32,006 nt of DNA from a virus. Positions within the stretch are counted from its first letter, which is position 1, and each line of letters starts with the position of its first letter. The position numbers and the translations under genes were made by a program. Shown in pieces: positions 24,213 through 32,006 of this stretch. The DNA lies in IMG/VR virus record IMGVR_UViG_3300031521_000245, positions 1 to 32,006 of that record. One strand, given 5' to 3'. Under the pieces are notes generated by a model that was given only the letters and a program-made list of their open reading frames with translations, made no database searches and was not told where the DNA came from.

Positions 24213-24973
24213 ACAATATATCTCCCATAATATGAATTATATTCCCTAATTAATCTATCGAAAATTAATCTATGGTGTATCATCGTATATTTACGTGATT
24301 GAAAGAAATAATCCCATGCACTTCCAATATCATAATAGCTGTTTTTATTGTCGGTTTTCGAAAACTTATGTATTATAATACCAGACATCATCCCGGCAAT
24401 AAAACAGTAATTAATTTTTTCTGTCCCGGTATTAATTGTTTTGATTCTTTCGTTCACCGAATTCATCGATAAGTAACAGTTTTTTGAAGGTATTTCAATT
24501 ATTTCAAAGTTTTTAAATAGTTTTAAGTCCCTCATGTGAGAAGGGGCAATTAATACTACCTTCCTTTGATTTAAAAAATCATTAAATTCTTCGAAATAAC
24601 TCGGTTTCATTAATACATCATAATAAAAATACCCGCTATTCATTTTTAAATCGGGATTTTCACTATATATTTCTTTGAACATTTCTATATAGTTCCAAAA
24701 ATAGTTCCTTCCACCCGAAATAATATAATTATCCCTATACCTATATTCAGTTAAAACCTGCTTAGTATCAACACCCAATTGTTTAAAATACTGATGACCA
24801 TCACAATTGGTATGATGTTCATTATTGATGTTTTTTAATGTTAGTATTGAATTAAATTCACCGTCATTATATCTCCCATGAAAAAAATTATCGGCTTTAG
24901 CCAATTTCATGAAATCTTCAGTTGGTGTATCGTAATAAATATCAATATCTTTTAGGTCTTTAATATTTGCCAT
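24209..24973 (-). CDS. GT-D-like glycosyltransferase
   Basis: 254 residues. The N-terminal FFHGRYNDGEFNSIL resembles the RxGDGE motif of GT-D fold (DUF1792-like) glycosyltransferases. Further matches are RKVVLIAPSHMRDL (about 137-150), a NCYLSMNSV segment, and INYCFIAGMMSGIIIHKF with NSYYDIGSAWDYF, typical of the C-terminal part of such enzymes. It would add a sugar, usually glucose, to an acceptor glycan or protein. In this operon it overlaps neighbours at both ends. The fold call is by motif memory. Confidence 0.65.
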   Translation of the reverse strand: MANIKDLKDIDIYYDTPTEDFMKLAKADNFFHGRYNDGEFNSILTLKNINNEHHTNCDGHQYFKQLGVDTKQVLTEYRYRDNYIISGGRNYFWNYIEMFKEIYSENPDLKMNSGYFYYDVLMKPSYFEEFNDFLNQRKVVLIAPSHMRDLKLFKNFEIIEIPSKNCYLSMNSVNERIKTINTGTEKINYCFIAGMMSGIIIHKFSKTDNKNSYYDIGSAWDYFFQSRKYTMIHHRLIFDRLIREYNSYYGRYIV

Positions 24974-25644
24974 TCTTCAATTTTAATTAAATATTGTAGA
25001 AATTTATTTTTTGTTGTTATAAAATCTATTGTTGATTGATCTTTTCCATCGACAATTTGTGTCATAAAATCACCTTGAATTGCTCTTAACTTCATATTTA
25101 AATAATGATTACCTACAAAACATAACCACAAGTCTTCAACAAATGAAAATTCATTGGGTATAATATATAGTTCTTCACACTTAAAAACTTTTGACGGTAA
25201 TATCATGCCCCCAGTACCGCAATAATGAACATTTTGATTATCTTCAAAGACTTGATACCTATCCGTATAATTACTGCTTCTAAATCTGAATGCCCACCTA
25301 GATTTTATTGCATTTTCATCATAATTGGAGTGAAAGATGTTTACCATATTTTCATTAAAAACTTGATCGTCATCAATAAAGATTATTTTATCGTGTTCAT
25401 CAGCTATATATTTAGCAAATTTAAATCTTCCAAAACCACCAATATTGATCGGGGAATGACGTACTTTAATTTTAAAATTGTGTTCTATTTCGATTTTTTT
25501 ATTGATTACATCTTCTATGTCTGGATTATTATTCCAAATATAGAAGATAAAATTTAAATTCTTTTGTTTATCTAATAGCTCTAGTGTTCTATCTAGGTTT
25601 TTAATACGTTTCCACGTACACATTATTATTGCAGTTGGTTTCAT
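24952..25644 (-). CDS. GT2-family glycosyltransferase
   Basis: 230 residues. AIIMCTWKRIKNLDRTLELL is a GT2 start, followed by FYIWNNNPD and the metal-binding IIFIDDDQVF near 88-97. NIGGFGRFKFA and a later YCGTGGMILPSKVF acceptor region fit the family. It ends in overlap with the GT-D-like gene by 22 bases and begins by ATGA overlap with the next transferase. It would use a UDP- or other NDP-sugar; the acceptor is unknown. Confidence 0.75.
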   Translation of the reverse strand: MKPTAIIMCTWKRIKNLDRTLELLDKQKNLNFIFYIWNNNPDIEDVINKKIEIEHNFKIKVRHSPINIGGFGRFKFAKYIADEHDKIIFIDDDQVFNENMVNIFHSNYDENAIKSRWAFRFRSSNYTDRYQVFEDNQNVHYCGTGGMILPSKVFKCEELYIIPNEFSFVEDLWLCFVGNHYLNMKLRAIQGDFMTQIVDGKDQSTIDFITTKNKFLQYLIKIEEWQILKT

Positions 25645-26411
25645 TTAAATATCGTATTATATTTCTTAACGTCAAACTCTCGGCTCTTTTTTGCTTCTTC
25701 GAATTTAAGTAAATTAATTTTCATTAATGTCTGAACATCGCCGGGATGAAATGGTTTATGAAATTGGTGCACTACCAACGGATTTTCTATTATCTTAACA
25801 GTCATTCCCTTATTTTGTATTCTCAGGATAAACTCATTGTCGTCATATCCTAAACCATTATAATATCTCTCATCAAACCCACCCAATTCATATAGGTCTT
25901 CCCTTGTAATTGCCGAGCAAAAATGAAGCATTTCCGGTCTATATATTGGGTGATTGTACCATCCAATCCAAGCATTTATATATCGGGTTAGATATGGATT
26001 TATTATTGAATTAATTTCCTCTCCGGCATATACACGTTCAGTTAATGCTGAATCAATTGAAAATGCTGAGTAATTAAGATACGTGCCCTTTTCGATGTTA
26101 TTTATTACATGACCAACAATGTCACCATTATGAATACATTCAGCATTTTGTAAAATAACGATGTCTGTGTCTGCAAGAGCCAATCCAGTATTAAATGGAA
26201 TGCATGGATTAATCCAAGTTTTATTTTTCATTGTGATGATCTTAACATTCTCCTCTTCGAAACAACTAATGTCGTTTCCATCGGTGCTTGCATCATCAAC
26301 AATAATTATTTTAACGTCGTGACCGTATTGCTTTATTGACTTCAAAGTATTTTCTAGTTGGCGTTTTCTATTCCAATAGGTCATTACAATAGTTACTGAT
26401 TTATCTTTCAT
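25641..26411 (-). CDS. GT2-family glycosyltransferase with GT7-like C-terminus
   Basis: 256 residues. SVTIVMTYWNRKRQLENTLKSI at the N-terminus, VKIIIVDDASTDGND near 34-48 (metal site) and DTDIVILQNAECIH near 82-95 are GT2 traits. FCSAITREDLYELGGFDERY and GYDDNEFILRIQ near 165-200 are the C-terminal GGFDE/DDxEF region seen in galactosyltransferase-like GT2/GT7 domains. It is clearly a paralogue of the 27235-28014 gene and of the C-terminal half of the 28018-29907 gene. Confidence 0.85.
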   Translation of the reverse strand: MKDKSVTIVMTYWNRKRQLENTLKSIKQYGHDVKIIIVDDASTDGNDISCFEEENVKIITMKNKTWINPCIPFNTGLALADTDIVILQNAECIHNGDIVGHVINNIEKGTYLNYSAFSIDSALTERVYAGEEINSIINPYLTRYINAWIGWYNHPIYRPEMLHFCSAITREDLYELGGFDERYYNGLGYDDNEFILRIQNKGMTVKIIENPLVVHQFHKPFHPGDVQTLMKINLLKFEEAKKSREFDVKKYNTIFK

Positions 26412-27232
26412 ACTTTTAATTTAAAGCTATTAATAATTTCTTTCCAATATTCGAAATTTAGTTTTTCTAAGTTCCAGTTTTTCGATTTGATTCTATAGTA
26501 TTCACTTAAAAGAAAATCCTCAGTTAATTCTTCCCATGAACTAACAAAACATATGGGCAAATCAGTGTAAAATTGATTATTTATGTTAATTTTCTCTATC
26601 GGTATTGTGTTCATATATAGACACTCCCACGTTCGATGAGTATCAATTCCATTCCCTTCTGGAGACACAACAAATTTATGTGAATATATATCATTAAGAT
26701 ATTCATCGAAACCACTACCATTTTTCCCGTATTTTAGAGTCGCATATGGCTTATCTTTCAATATCTCATATGGAAGATTTCTTTCTTTGGGATTTGTACT
26801 GATCGCATGATTCACATAAATAAGGTTTTTATATATTTTGGGTTCGGTTAGTTTATTCAACATTTTCCCCTTTTTATTTGTTTCTATGAACCACCATCTA
26901 TTTTCAAGTCCGATTGGTATTGATTGTATTTTGGGGTTGACAGTATTTACGTTTTGAGCAAACCACATAATTATATTCTCTGGAACAATATAGCTATTAT
27001 CGATATTATAATCGTAATTGTGTGTAATAACAATAACTCTTTTATTTATTGTTTCAATAATTTTAAGCAATTCTTTCGCATATACAGTATGTGTATATAT
27101 TGTACATCCATTAAATAGATTATCTATTTTGAGTGTATTTGGAAGATTATTATAATCCCCACTCGCTTTCGCATTGGGAGAGAATGTGAAATCTGCCATA
27201 TTTTGAAAATGTTCTCCAGTTATGAGTTCCAT
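26408..27232 (-). CDS. Exostosin/GT47-like glycosyltransferase
   Basis: 274 residues. The diagnostic segment YSHKFVVSPEGNGIDTHRTW followed by ECLYMNTIPI (about 188-217) matches the C-terminal nucleotide-sugar site of exostosin-like GT47 enzymes. RVIVITHNYDYNI near 65-77 and QSIPIGLENRWWFIET near 104-119 fit its GT-B-type N-terminal part. It would transfer a sugar, possibly a hexuronic acid or galactose, but specificity cannot be read. It overlaps the next gene by four bases and follows the previous one by two. Confidence 0.78.
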   Translation of the reverse strand: MELITGEHFQNMADFTFSPNAKASGDYNNLPNTLKIDNLFNGCTIYTHTVYAKELLKIIETINKRVIVITHNYDYNIDNSYIVPENIIMWFAQNVNTVNPKIQSIPIGLENRWWFIETNKKGKMLNKLTEPKIYKNLIYVNHAISTNPKERNLPYEILKDKPYATLKYGKNGSGFDEYLNDIYSHKFVVSPEGNGIDTHRTWECLYMNTIPIEKININNQFYTDLPICFVSSWEELTEDFLLSEYYRIKSKNWNLEKLNFEYWKEIINSFKLKV

Positions 27233-27234
27233 AC

Positions 27235-28014
27235 TTAATTAGCTCTATAGGTTTTTTCAATTTTAGTTATTTCATTAAATAATCTTTTATTTTTTTCGTG
27301 TAGATATCCCATATCAGGAAGATTATAATATACACTATCGTGGTATTGATGTATTACCGATACATTATCTGGAATTACAACCTTTAACCCTAATCTCCTC
27401 ACTCTTTCAAGAAACTCATTATCGTCGTATGCAATTCCATACGCATATCTTTCATCAAAACCATTCAATAAATCCAAGTTATTTTTAGTTATTGCTGAAC
27501 AAAAATGAAATCCGGTTGGTCTATATTTAGAATGATTATACCACCCAATTATTGGACTTCCACCTGTTGGTCTTTGTGGTAGTGTTTTAAAATACTCGCC
27601 AATTGTTTCGCTCTCAAAATAGCTTGGTAAATTTTTGGTTATCTCATGATTTACAGCATATGCAGATATTGAAATATAGGTATTTTCGTCTATATACTCG
27701 TTTATGTGAGTAAGTACATCTTGAACATGTATACATTCTGGATTCTGTATAACTACAATCTCTCCACGCACTGCACGAAATCCAATATTATACGGAACAC
27801 ATGAATTCACATACCATTTATCCTTTTCATTAATTCTAACAACATTTAAAAAAGAAAACTCCGTCTCAAATTCTTCTACCCTATGCTCAGGAAAACTACA
27901 ATCATCAACAATAATAACTTCAAAATCCCTAAATTTTGATTTATTTATCGATTTTAGAGTTTCATATAGTTGTCTTTTCCTATTATAATATGACATTACT
28001 ATTGATATCTTCAT
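27235..28014 (-). CDS. GT2-family glycosyltransferase (paralogue of neighbours)
   Basis: 259 residues. MKISIVMSYYNRKRQLYETL and VIIVDDCSFPEHR form the GT2 donor site. EIVVIQNPECIHVQDVL and FHFCSAITKNNLDLLNGFDERY, then YDDNEFLERVRRLG, form the C-terminal acceptor/metal region. About half its residues match the second domain of the adjacent 28018-29907 gene, which indicates tandem duplication. The gap to the upstream gene is only 3 bases, so they are translated together. Confidence 0.85.
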   Translation of the reverse strand: MKISIVMSYYNRKRQLYETLKSINKSKFRDFEVIIVDDCSFPEHRVEEFETEFSFLNVVRINEKDKWYVNSCVPYNIGFRAVRGEIVVIQNPECIHVQDVLTHINEYIDENTYISISAYAVNHEITKNLPSYFESETIGEYFKTLPQRPTGGSPIIGWYNHSKYRPTGFHFCSAITKNNLDLLNGFDERYAYGIAYDDNEFLERVRRLGLKVVIPDNVSVIHQYHDSVYYNLPDMGYLHEKNKRLFNEITKIEKTYRAN

Positions 28015-28017
28015 TTT

Positions 28018-29907
28018 TCAATATATGTTAATGGAATTATTTGCTTTATGTGCTGTCTCAATTTTGGTCACGGTTCTTAATAGAACTTCATTTATTGCAC
28101 AAAGTTTGTCTGCCTTAAGGATATTATAATATACACACTCGTGATATTGATGTATAACCGCAACATCATCAACTATTGATGATTCTAAGCCTAATCTTTC
28201 AATTCTAGCAATAAACTCATCGTCGTCTTTCGCAACACCCTTTGCATATCTTTCATCAAATCCATTTAACTTATTCATATTGCTTCTGGTTATTGCTGAA
28301 CAATAGTGATATTTTGTTGGATTATATTTTTTATGATTCAACCATCCGTTTTTATCGACAGAATTCCATTCGTGTTGTGGAAAATTATTCAGTAATTCAC
28401 TAACATTTTCATATTCGCCTAATAGTTTTGTTTCTTCATCAATAGCATATGTTTGTATGGTAATATAATTACTATCGTTAACGTTACGATCAGCGTAGCT
28501 TAAAATATCTCCAACATGAAAACATTCCGGGTTTTGTAACATTATTATTTCACCCCTAGAAGCACGTATTCCAATATTGAAGGGAATACATGAATTTACG
28601 TACCGTTTATTTTTCTTCTCCAATCTAATAATTTTTAAATATGGGAAATCAGTAAGAAATTCTTCCACTCTTTGCTTATCGTCACTACCATCATCAACAA
28701 CAATCAATTCGAAGTCACTAAATTTTGAACGACTTATGGATTTAAGGGTTTCATGAAATTGCATTTTTCTATTATAATATGACATTACAATCGATATTCT
28801 AGGTCTTTTGGCTAACATTACTTTAATTTCGTCGTCCTTTAAATTAATTACGTAATTAGAAATGGCACTAAATGTTATTTTATGGTTAGAATAGTTTAGA
28901 TGTGTTAATATGTTGTTATATTTTTGTGATGTTGGATGTCCACCATACCAATGATACCCAACTGAGTCGTAGTTAAACTCATTGACTGTTTTTTGTTCCC
29001 TATAACATGAATTGACCTTTCCACAATCAAAATCATAAATTAATTCGGTGGGTAAATTATAGAATTTTAATGTTGGAAATCTACTAATTAAAATATTCCA
29101 GACCTTTTGGCTTCCAGTCATTTCGTGCACCAATTCTACCCCCATTGACTGATAGCCCTTTTTTGCCAAATGTATATTATTTACACCAAATTCAAACAAC
29201 GTTTTGAAGTATTCGTTATTTATTGATGAACCCAAGAATCCTATTGTTAATGCCCATTCATTTGGTAAATATTCATATTCATGAATAATAGTATCGAATC
29301 CTTCGGCATTTATTTTATTATAAAAATCATTTAGCGGTCTAAAAAATAATACATCCATGTCACAATAGAACCCGCCTCCAATAAATAATTGGTAATACCT
29401 AAATAAATCACTCTCATGAATTGGTGACAAGTCTTTTAATGTGATTTCTAATTCTTTAGGAAAAGCGACGTTTTCAATTTTAACTCCTAACTTATATAGC
29501 TCAGTAAAATAACACTTACCTTCATAATTATGGTAGTCTTGTAGTTCAGCCCCTCCCCAAGTTTTAGTTTTCGATTTATTAGAAGACAAATATAGTGTAA
29601 CGTCCCAATTTGGGTTCATCTTTTTGAATGAATATATTGTCATATATCTCATCCAAGATAATGTCGTATTGTTCCAATAAAAAAACATCCTTTTGGGTAT
29701 CTCTTTTTTTAGTATAAAATTTACCTTATTAGATGTGGATTTTGAAGATATTTGTTTTATTGTGTTTTTATTGGGCACTATGTCCTTTTTTAAAACCGGA
29801 ATTTCATTTTGGTTTAATCTATTGAGATTCCTATCATTTTCTTTGCTCATGTTTCTGATACTGATTGATTTAATGATCTCTTCTTTTGTAGTAAATCGTT
29901 TTTTCAT
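28018..29907 (-). CDS. Two-domain glycosyltransferase: GT32-like plus GT2-like
   Basis: 629 residues. After a basic, disordered 65 residues, the first domain has IPKRMFFYWNN (70-80) and SDLFRYYQLFIGGGFYCDMD, with a DxD motif (DMD, 183-185) typical of GT32/capsular transferases. The second domain starts near 367 with RISIVMSYYNRKMQFHETLK and has VVDDGSDD, IIMLQNPECFHVGDIL, YHYCSAITRSNMNKLNGFDE and DDDEFIARIE, and is closely similar to the next gene. Two transfers by one protein, perhaps successive sugars of one glycan, are likely. TAATG overlap with the upstream gene. Confidence 0.85.
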   Translation of the reverse strand: MKKRFTTKEEIIKSISIRNMSKENDRNLNRLNQNEIPVLKKDIVPNKNTIKQISSKSTSNKVNFILKKEIPKRMFFYWNNTTLSWMRYMTIYSFKKMNPNWDVTLYLSSNKSKTKTWGGAELQDYHNYEGKCYFTELYKLGVKIENVAFPKELEITLKDLSPIHESDLFRYYQLFIGGGFYCDMDVLFFRPLNDFYNKINAEGFDTIIHEYEYLPNEWALTIGFLGSSINNEYFKTLFEFGVNNIHLAKKGYQSMGVELVHEMTGSQKVWNILISRFPTLKFYNLPTELIYDFDCGKVNSCYREQKTVNEFNYDSVGYHWYGGHPTSQKYNNILTHLNYSNHKITFSAISNYVINLKDDEIKVMLAKRPRISIVMSYYNRKMQFHETLKSISRSKFSDFELIVVDDGSDDKQRVEEFLTDFPYLKIIRLEKKNKRYVNSCIPFNIGIRASRGEIIMLQNPECFHVGDILSYADRNVNDSNYITIQTYAIDEETKLLGEYENVSELLNNFPQHEWNSVDKNGWLNHKKYNPTKYHYCSAITRSNMNKLNGFDERYAKGVAKDDDEFIARIERLGLESSIVDDVAVIHQYHECVYYNILKADKLCAINEVLLRTVTKIETAHKANNSINIY

Positions 29908-31523
29908 TATGGTTCATATAATATCGACCCATATAAATCAAGCACCAGTTTTGCAGAAAATTTACTATCGTACTTATTTATATCCTCTGGAACTTGGTAA
30001 AGCTCTTTAGTTAAAATAACACCATCTTTATCTACTGTATATATCCATCCGGGTTTTCCACAAAGAAATCCTTCAATTGTTGTCCTGCCCTTAAAAATAC
30101 CTGCTGTATAATCGCATTTTTTTATGTAGTCTTCAACATTCGCTTTAACCCCCAAATATTTAACGTGTTCATTCTCCTCATATCTATTACCTAAATTTAG
30201 ACCGCTATTATCAGAACCAATAATCCAAAGCAATTGACCGTTCTGTTGGGTTGTGTTTATTAAATCCTCAATTATATTCACTCTAAGGTGGTCTATTGTT
30301 CCAACGAATAGAATTACCTCCCTTTCATTTTTAATGTGCTTATATCTCGTATTAAAGCGTGTAGTGTCAAATGGATTGTCAATTGTTACTATCATACTAC
30401 TATCAATTCCAAATGATTCGATATATTCAGTAATTGATTCTCTGATTGAAATGTATTTCTTTATTGCGGGATTAATAATTGGAACTTCGAAATTAGGTAT
30501 AACTTCACTTCTTATGTGCATTACCGCAGGAGTATTTGGATATAATTGTAGTATTACATCACCAATTGGCTTATGATTTATATGTATAATATCAAACTCC
30601 GCTTCATTCTTAGTGAACCGAAACTTACCTTCATCATTTAAAACGTAATTAGGTAAATTATTAAATGAATAAACCTTTACTCCATTTTTATTCGCTTTCG
30701 ACACTAATGGCTCACCAACAACTACCGAAACTATACTTACATCACATCCGAGTTTCATAAGTTCTTTAGATAGTTCATAGTTTGATACCTCAGAACCAGT
30801 ATAATTCTTAAAAAATTGGCAGCATATTAATACACGTAATTTATTTTCAGAAACATGACGTATTGGAAGGCAATAGCTCTCGGTGAATTTAACCCGATTC
30901 TCTTCCCAGCTCTCGTTGACCTGACCTATTGATTTATGTAAAATTCTAATGTTTCCAATAACACCAATATTAACATTTTCATAGTAATTATCTAAAGCAA
31001 AACTTAAATCGTAAAAATGAAATTTACCAAAATTTTCATTAAATCCGCAAACTATTTTTTCCGGGTCAATAGCAATAAACACACCATCAATAATTGCAAC
31101 ATCTTTAATTCCTCGAATTTCTGAAGAAAATTCACTAGCCCAAACATCTATTTCATTACAATGCTCAACAGTTCCGTACATTTTACTCCTATCTTCCCAC
31201 CATATTCCGCTCTCAGGAACGAAAGTACTACCTGCAACACCAAGTATACCAAAATCAGAGCCATTAAAGTGTCGCAATAACACTTTCCCCCAGTCCTTAG
31301 TTTTTATTATTATGTCATTATGGCACATAAGAAAAATTGAATTTGGGTCAGCGTGTTCTCTTAATGCTTTATTATATATCTCAGATAACGAGTATTCATT
31401 ATGGTTTTGGTAACACACTATCTTATGTTTAACACCAATGCCACCACCTATTTCTTTAATAAATTCACTGTTTTCTTCTTCGGATAGGTGCGAAGAAAAT
31501 ACCACAACGATGCTATTTTTCAT
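29907..31523 (-). CDS. Two-domain glycosyltransferase: GT2-like plus GT1/GT4-like
   Basis: 538 residues from the ATG at 31523. I prefer this start to an in-frame ATG at 31619, because the longer form would overlap the gp53-like gene and because a consensus promoter lies at 31545-31575, inside the longer form's 5' end. The N-terminal part (SIVVVFSSHLSEEENSEF, NHNEYSLSEIYNKAL, IFLMCHNDIIIKTKDW) is GT2-like. The C-terminal part from about residue 235 (VLICCQFFKNYTGSEVSNYE, then ELMKLGCDVSIVSVV, ending GIFKGRTTIEGFLCGKPGWI) is a GT-B GT1/GT4-type domain. It is the first gene of the sugar operon. The two domains suggest two transfer steps. Confidence 0.78.
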   Translation of the reverse strand: MKNSIVVVFSSHLSEEENSEFIKEIGGGIGVKHKIVCYQNHNEYSLSEIYNKALREHADPNSIFLMCHNDIIIKTKDWGKVLLRHFNGSDFGILGVAGSTFVPESGIWWEDRSKMYGTVEHCNEIDVWASEFSSEIRGIKDVAIIDGVFIAIDPEKIVCGFNENFGKFHFYDLSFALDNYYENVNIGVIGNIRILHKSIGQVNESWEENRVKFTESYCLPIRHVSENKLRVLICCQFFKNYTGSEVSNYELSKELMKLGCDVSIVSVVVGEPLVSKANKNGVKVYSFNNLPNYVLNDEGKFRFTKNEAEFDIIHINHKPIGDVILQLYPNTPAVMHIRSEVIPNFEVPIINPAIKKYISIRESITEYIESFGIDSSMIVTIDNPFDTTRFNTRYKHIKNEREVILFVGTIDHLRVNIIEDLINTTQQNGQLLWIIGSDNSGLNLGNRYEENEHVKYLGVKANVEDYIKKCDYTAGIFKGRTTIEGFLCGKPGWIYTVDKDGVILTKELYQVPEDINKYDSKFSAKLVLDLYGSILYEP

Positions 31524-31544
31524 GCAAAAGATTTTAAATCGGTG

Positions 31545-31575
31545 CAAACGTAGTTCTTTTTTTCCTAATATGCAA
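31545..31575 (-). promoter_or_regulatory. Bacteroidota-type promoter of the sugar operon
   Basis: TTG (31575-31573), a 20-base spacer and TACGTTTG (31552-31545) are followed by a leader of about 15 bases to the ATG at 31523. Its location between the gp53-like stop and the first glycosyltransferase shows the sugar genes can be transcribed by host polymerase independently of the baseplate genes. Confidence 0.78.
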
Positions 31576-31578
31576 GGT

Positions 31579-31890
31579 TTATTTGTTACGATACGCAGCC
31601 AATTGTTCTTCGTAATCACCTTTTGCTTTAGAAAGCGGAAATGGTATTCTAATTAAATCTCCCTGAGCAATATCGAATTCTGATACATATTGTGGATTTG
31701 CATATGTTATCAGAAAATCAAAGAAGGGATTTCCATAATATTTATTTGCGTACTTATCGTATCTACTAAATTGCCCCCAATATTCATATTTATCACTGCT
31801 ATTAATTGGTAGTATAATAAATGGCATTAATTCAGTAGTACCATTCCCATTTTTTAGTATTGAATATCTGTTATAATCTGTGTGTGGCAT
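31579..31890 (-). CDS. 53: gp53-like baseplate wedge protein
   Basis: 103 residues, shorter than T4 gp53 (about 196). YEYWGQFSRYDKYANKYYGN and PFFDFLITYANPQYVSEFDI are followed by QGDLIRIPFPL. This pattern (RYD-x-x-YGNP-x-x-x-x-LI-x-x-ANP...EFD-x-x-x-G-x-x-IRIP) is typical of the gp53/LysM-like baseplate wedge family, which holds the wedges together in contractile tails. It starts 1 base after the stop of the previous gene. The short length suggests only the core domain is kept. Confidence 0.75.
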   Translation of the reverse strand: MPHTDYNRYSILKNGNGTTELMPFIILPINSSDKYEYWGQFSRYDKYANKYYGNPFFDFLITYANPQYVSEFDIAQGDLIRIPFPLSKAKGDYEEQLAAYRNK

Positions 31891-31891
31891 C

Positions 31892-32006
31892 TTATTTGTT
31901 TTTATTTGCTGCTAATTCCGCATTTCTTCTATTGTTTTCGGTATCATCCAGTGTTTTTGATTCAGTAGCTAGAATGCCCGTAATATATGAATTTTGTTTT
32001 GTGCTT
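31892..32006 (-). CDS. 3' end of an upstream gene, probably baseplate cluster
   Basis: 37 codons and a TAA at 31892-31894, in frame to the window edge. The visible C-terminus is ILATESKTLDDTENNRRNAE followed by LAANKNK, hydrophilic and probably helical. It ends one base before the gp53-like start, so it is in the same operon and probably another tail or baseplate gene. No family can be named from this fragment. Confidence 0.6.
   Translation of the reverse strand, partial: STKQNSYITGILATESKTLDDTENNRRNAELAANKNK

Noticed and set aside
31524-31619. Longer N-terminus of the first glycosyltransferase
   Set aside because: It would overlap the gp53-like gene and include a consensus promoter. The extra 32 residues lack similarity to the GT fold.

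Overview
This window looks like part of a large, AT-rich, T4-like (myovirus-type) phage genome whose host is probably in the Bacteroidota. Every gene I can support lies on the minus strand, so transcription runs from high to low coordinates. The T4-like call rests on a gp53-like baseplate wedge protein and on a replication/recombination cluster made of a DnaB/gp41-type helicase, a FEN-family 5' nuclease, a RecA/UvsX recombinase and a gp32-like ssDNA-binding protein with a CxxH...CxxC zinc site. The host call rests on two things. Four intergenic promoters match the Bacteroidota pattern TTG-N20-TAnnTTTG exactly, and start codons lack Shine-Dalgarno sequences and sit behind A/T-rich leaders. A second recurrent intergenic motif, GTATTTATA on the coding strand, is probably a phage-specific and perhaps late promoter.

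Layout in transcription order: (1) 32006-31579, the end of an unknown gene and the gp53-like gene. (2) 31523-22498, a tightly packed sugar operon with its own host-type promoter: seven or eight glycosyltransferases (GT1/4, GT32, GT2, GT47/exostosin-like and GT-D-like types) and an NAD-dependent sugar-nucleotide epimerase/dehydratase, placed next to a baseplate gene. (3) 22430-21789, an unknown gene with its own promoter. (4) 21733-20506, a GIY-YIG homing-endonuclease-like gene broken by a +1 frameshift. (5) 20467-16082, four probable virion genes. Three of them share an N-terminal motif followed by an (L/V)xE site, resembling a T4 capsid-targeting peptide, and one carries an HExxH metalloprotease motif. 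(6) 15999-14587, a probable virion protein. (7) 14471-8294, the replication and recombination cluster.

(8) 8208-4707 is the most unusual part. A host-type promoter leads into tRNA-Arg(CCT), an aberrant Met-type tRNA paralogue and an initiator-like tRNA-Met(CAT). These are followed by an RNA in which a canonical tRNA is circularly permuted: the T-arm and acceptor 3' strand come first, then a loop, then the acceptor 5' strand and D-arm. It ends in a strong terminator. Directly downstream is a 543-residue Ro60/Rsr-like (TROVE plus vWA) protein. A circularly permuted tRNA-like module is the known architecture of bacterial YrlA-type Y RNAs, the RNA partners of Ro proteins. I therefore read this as a phage-encoded Ro-Y RNA ribonucleoprotein. 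The next gene resembles the ARPP-1/DUF6569 family, which I recall as a Ro/RNA-repair-associated group.

(9) 4537-1 holds three tail-fibre-like or adhesin-like structural genes, the last running off the window. I saw no CRISPR array, insertion sequence, integrase or rRNA. The only stretch over 300 bases without a protein gene is 7449-8293, which holds the RNA genes, a promoter and a terminator.
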